Part shown: one piece after another, positions 6,911 through 8,819 of the stretch
Numbering within the stretch: position 1 is the first letter of the stretch
Layout: every line of letters begins with the position of its first letter
Origin: RGIG8497 sp045593265
GTDB taxonomy: Bacteria; Bacillota; Clostridia; RGIG6154
DNA length: 8,819 bases
Assembly (NCBI GenBank): GCA_045593265.1
Contig: JAZNWH010000023.1
Span: 1 to 8,819 of the forward strand
Reading direction: 5' to 3'
The notes under the pieces: generated by a model
Seen by the model: only the letters and a program-made list of their open reading frames with translations
Database searches by the model: none
What the model was told of the DNA's origin: nothing
Translations under genes and position numbers: made by a program

Positions 6911-6941
6911 AAATAAGGTCTGTAATTCAGACCTTATTTTT
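6909..6941. terminator. Bidirectional rho-independent terminator
   Basis: Arms of 14 bases (6909-6922 AAAAATAAGGTCTG and 6928-6941) are perfectly complementary around a five-base loop (TAATT). Each strand has an A-run before and a T-run after the hairpin, so it works both ways. It lies between the convergent citrate synthase and lipid kinase genes; the kinase stop codon is inside the right arm and the citrate synthase stop overlaps the start of the left arm. Confidence 0.9.
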
Positions 6942-7827
6942 GTCCTGCAAAATTTATAGCTGAAGCAATATTTTTTATAGTTACAATATCGGAACCTTCC
7001 TGATATTCACCATCAAGAGACCAGGGAATGTTATCCTTTGTTGTAAGAGTAATTTCTTTTGCATGATGAAAAGTAAACATATCGCTATTGTAAAAGTCCG
7101 AAACCGACATTGAAGTAATCAGTTTATGAAAATCACTTATGGAGCGAGGATATTTTATAAGTAAAATTTCAAACAAGCCATCGTGCATATCAACGTGATC
7201 AGATTTTAATTTCATAATTCCTCCCACTGATGTGGAATTTGCTACAGCACCAAAAATATAATCGTCTTCAAATTCTTTACCGTCAGCATTTATAGCAATA
7301 TGGTATGATTTTACATTGGCAATATCTTTCAATGCCTCTAACACGTAAGCAAGATAGCCAAATGTGTTCTTTGTACTTTGAGGTACATTATAAGAAGATG
7401 ATGTAAACAGGCCAAAAGATGCAATATAATTAAAATAACGTTTTTCGTTAAACAAACCTACATCGAGTGGTTTAACAGGTAAATCAACAATGTTTTTAAT
7501 CGCTTCTTTAGGTTTGTTTGAAAGACCAAGACTGGATGCAAAATCATTTGTACTGCCGGTAGGAATATAACCGATGGTAGGAGCTTTTTTAGAAAGCAGA
7601 CATCCTGCCACAACCTCATTAACAGTTCCATCACCGCCGCAACATAATACTAAATTGTATTTATGTGCATTTTGTTTACAAATACTTGTTGCATGCCCTT
7701 TGTGAGTAGTAATCTTAACAATTACTTCAAAATCATACTTTTCCAATTCGCAAATCATGTCGAAAAGCATATTTTTAGCTTTCATTTTACCGGACACAGG
7801 GTTGATGATAAGAAGTGCTTTGTTCAT
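6934..7827 (-). CDS. Diacylglycerol/lipid kinase family protein (YegS/DgkB/LCB5-like)
   Basis: The 297-residue protein starts at ATG 7827-7825, behind GGGAGGT (7839-7833) with five bases spacing. The N-terminal nucleotide-binding half shows NPVSG (9-13), the family signature CCGGDGTVNEV (62-72) and PTGSTNDFA (89-97). The C-terminal half shows PLDVG (120-124), the DGLFEILL strand (216-223) and DGE in SLDGEYQEG (271-279), which fits the conserved acidic residue region. Members phosphorylate diacylglycerol or related lipids with ATP at the inner membrane face; in Gram-positive bacteria DgkB recycles the diacylglycerol left by lipoteichoic acid synthesis. Whether this one is DgkB itself or a paralogue with another lipid substrate cannot be told. 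It is convergent with citrate synthase and divergent from the acyl-ACP thioesterase. Confidence 0.9.
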   Translation of the reverse strand: MNKALLIINPVSGKMKAKNMLFDMICELEKYDFEVIVKITTHKGHATSICKQNAHKYNLVLCCGGDGTVNEVVAGCLLSKKAPTIGYIPTGSTNDFASSLGLSNKPKEAIKNIVDLPVKPLDVGLFNEKRYFNYIASFGLFTSSSYNVPQSTKNTFGYLAYVLEALKDIANVKSYHIAINADGKEFEDDYIFGAVANSTSVGGIMKLKSDHVDMHDGLFEILLIKYPRSISDFHKLITSMSVSDFYNSDMFTFHHAKEITLTTKDNIPWSLDGEYQEGSDIVTIKNIASAINFAGQK

Positions 7828-7862
7828 AAAATACCTCCCTGTTTAAATTAGTATACAATACA

Positions 7863-7891
7863 ATATTAATCCAAATTTTTAAAAAAGTCAA
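7863..7891 (-). promoter_or_regulatory. Candidate promoter of the lipid kinase gene
   Basis: On the minus strand TTGACT (7891-7886), a 17-base spacer and TAATAT (7868-7863) form a plausible but imperfect promoter. A second possible -10, TATACT (7855-7850), has no good -35. The -35 lies only six bases from the -35 of the divergent thioesterase promoter. Confidence 0.35.
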
Positions 7892-7902
7892 TATTACTTG
7901 AC
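7887..7902. promoter_or_regulatory. Inverted repeat GTCAA-N6-TTGAC over both divergent -35 elements
   Basis: GTCAA (7887-7891) and TTGAC (7898-7902) are perfectly inverted around TATTAC. The repeat overlaps the -35 of the strong thioesterase promoter and that of the weaker kinase promoter, a fitting place for a dimeric repressor. The arms are short, and much of the symmetry follows from two back-to-back -35 boxes, so function is unproven. Confidence 0.3.
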
Positions 7903-7926
7903 AATAAATTTCAATAATGTTAAAAT
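7898..7926 (+). promoter_or_regulatory. Sigma-A promoter of the acyl-ACP thioesterase gene
   Basis: A perfect TTGACA (7898-7903), a 17-base spacer and TAAAAT (7921-7926, one mismatch) make the best promoter in the window. Transcription should start near 7933, leaving a leader of about 45 bases. This position also rules out the upstream ATG at 7917 as start of the gene, because it lies inside the promoter. Confidence 0.78.
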
Positions 7927-7976
7927 TTGTTTTGTTACTTAAAAACTTAATTACATTCTTAAAGAGAGGATTTATA

Positions 7977-8675
7977 ATGTATCAGCAAAACTATATACTC
8001 AGGTATGGAGATTTAGATAATAAGGGGTATGTAAAAATAGCGACAATTTTCGATATATTACAGGATATTTCTACGCGTCATTCTGCAGCAATAGGATTTG
8101 ACATCAAAACTCTTTATAGTATGAATATTGCATTTTTACTTAAAGGTTGGAGAGTAAAACTATTACAGCCTATTGATTATTTTTCTGATGTGGTCGTATT
8201 AACGGGAATTATGAAGATACGTCATTTTGAAACTGTAAGAAAGTATGAAATCTGGCAGAACGGGATTTTAAAGCTTATAGGAACAGGAAATTGGATACCG
8301 GTTGACACCGTAACAAAAAAAATAATTGTATGTCCCGAAGAAATAAAAAACGGATATGACTGCATAAACGAGGAAGACAATGAGATTCCTTTTGTAAGAG
8401 TTAGGGAAGATGAAAATATACAAAACGTATTATTATATCAGGCACAAAAACGTGATATAGATACCAACGGTCATATAAACAATGTTAAATCCCTTGAACT
8501 TGCACTTGAAACATTGCCTGATAATTTTATCATTAACGAAATACAAGTTACATATGTACAGGAACTAAAAAGGGAAGAATTAATAAATGTTTGCGAAAGT
8601 AGAACTGATGATTTTATTCATATAGAATTGAAAAATGATGACGGAAAAGCATGTGTATTAATTAATGTTAAATAA
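7977..8675 (+). CDS. Acyl-ACP thioesterase (FatA/FatB-like, double hotdog)
   Basis: The protein is 232 residues from ATG 7977, preceded by GAGAGGA (7964-7970). It hydrolyses the thioester of fatty acyl-acyl carrier protein, releasing free fatty acids in the cytoplasm. Two hotdog domains are expected: residues 1-about 130, beginning YILRYGDLDNKGYVKIATIF with a WRVKLLQP strand (58-65), and about 148-232. The second holds the signature RDIDTNGHINNVKSLELALE, with Asp162, Asn164 and His166 matching the D-x-N-x-H catalytic group and Glu196 (YVQEL) at the place of the conserved glutamate of plant FatB. Length is typical for bacterial members. It is transcribed alone from its own promoter, divergent from a lipid kinase, which suggests a role in adjusting lipid or fatty-acid pools. 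Chain-length preference cannot be predicted. Confidence 0.9.
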   Translation: MYQQNYILRYGDLDNKGYVKIATIFDILQDISTRHSAAIGFDIKTLYSMNIAFLLKGWRVKLLQPIDYFSDVVVLTGIMKIRHFETVRKYEIWQNGILKLIGTGNWIPVDTVTKKIIVCPEEIKNGYDCINEEDNEIPFVRVREDENIQNVLLYQAQKRDIDTNGHINNVKSLELALETLPDNFIINEIQVTYVQELKREELINVCESRTDDFIHIELKNDDGKACVLINVK

Positions 8676-8780
8676 GATAAGGGGATGTAAAAAAAGTTTA
8701 TAAACGCAAAAAGGCTAAAATAAAGGATAACTTAAAAAAATAAACTTGCTAAAACTTATAAAATATATAAGACTTAAGGA
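8676..8780. other. A-rich gene-free stretch downstream of the thioesterase
   Basis: No open frame with a ribosome-binding site is seen on either strand. It holds a 10-base palindrome GTTTATAAAC (8696-8705) and a weak pairing between AAGTTTAT (8694-8701) and ATAAACTT (8740-8747). Nothing firm can be assigned. Confidence 0.4.
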
Positions 8781-8808
8781 AAAATATCGTTTTTGCGAAC
8801 GATATTTT
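8781..8808. terminator. Terminator-like hairpin at the right end
   Basis: Arms AAAATATCGTT (8781-8791) and AACGATATTTT (8798-8808) pair perfectly around TTTGCG, followed by CTTTATTA. An A-run precedes it, so it could act in both directions. It is AT-rich and lies 105 bases past the thioesterase stop, so it may end that transcript or one arriving from beyond the right edge. Confidence 0.55.
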
Positions 8809-8819
8809 CTTTATTAAAT

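Noticed and set aside
7847..7870. FapR-like operator in the kinase/thioesterase spacer
   Set aside because: The ATTAGTA half resembles one arm of the known FapR site, but the second arm has a mismatch and the ten-base spacing is wrong.
7917..7976. Twenty-residue N-terminal extension of the acyl-ACP thioesterase from ATG 7917
   Set aside because: This ATG lies within the spacer and -10 of the best promoter in the window and has no ribosome-binding site; the extension does not resemble the family, while ATG 7977 has a good site.
8676..8819. Small RNA gene at the right end
   Set aside because: Only weak AT-rich pairings are present apart from the end hairpin, and no convincing promoter was found.

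Overview
The window looks like chromosome from a low-GC Clostridia-type Firmicute (Bacillota). It is strongly AT-rich, ribosome-binding sites are strong GGAGG-type sequences, one gene starts with TTG, promoters are sigma-A-like, and several proteins (long citrate synthase, bacterial acyl-ACP thioesterase, DacF-like penicillin-binding protein, YegS/DgkB-type lipid kinase) are of kinds common in that group. This placement is inference from composition and gene content. No rRNA, tRNA, CRISPR array, insertion sequence, integrase or phage gene was seen. Coding density is high, and no stretch over about 150 bases lacks a gene.

Left part (1-4351). A partial AraC-family regulator on the minus strand runs off the left edge. 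It is divergent from a four-gene plus-strand cluster: a medium-chain dehydrogenase (MDR) lacking the usual zinc ligands, a Gfo/Idh/MocA oxidoreductase overlapping it by ATGA, a PIG3/QOR-like quinone oxidoreductase, and a metallo-beta-lactamase-fold hydrolase. A 41-base near-perfect palindrome containing the last gene's stop codon closes the cluster. The layout suggests a small inducible module that oxidises or rearranges a sugar, polyol or related compound; the substrate cannot be read from sequence. The Gfo/Idh gene carries a -1 frameshift near position 2538 that separates a recognisable 46-residue C-terminal segment from the main frame. This is the most striking feature of the window.

Middle part (4352-6941). 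A D-alanyl-D-alanine carboxypeptidase with a signal peptide (TTG start) is followed 16 bases later by a citrate synthase, probably on one transcript. A hairpin terminator follows and also serves the convergent gene on the other strand.

Right part (6934-8819). A diacylglycerol/lipid kinase on the minus strand and an acyl-ACP thioesterase on the plus strand diverge from a 149-base spacer. The spacer holds a very good promoter for the thioesterase and an inverted repeat covering the -35 region. Both products concern acyl chains or membrane lipids, so shared control is possible. The window ends in an A-rich, gene-free 144-base stretch with a terminator-like hairpin.

The genes are of recognisable families. 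I found no convincing wholly new system. The best candidate for something undescribed is the AraC-linked oxidoreductase/MBL cluster.
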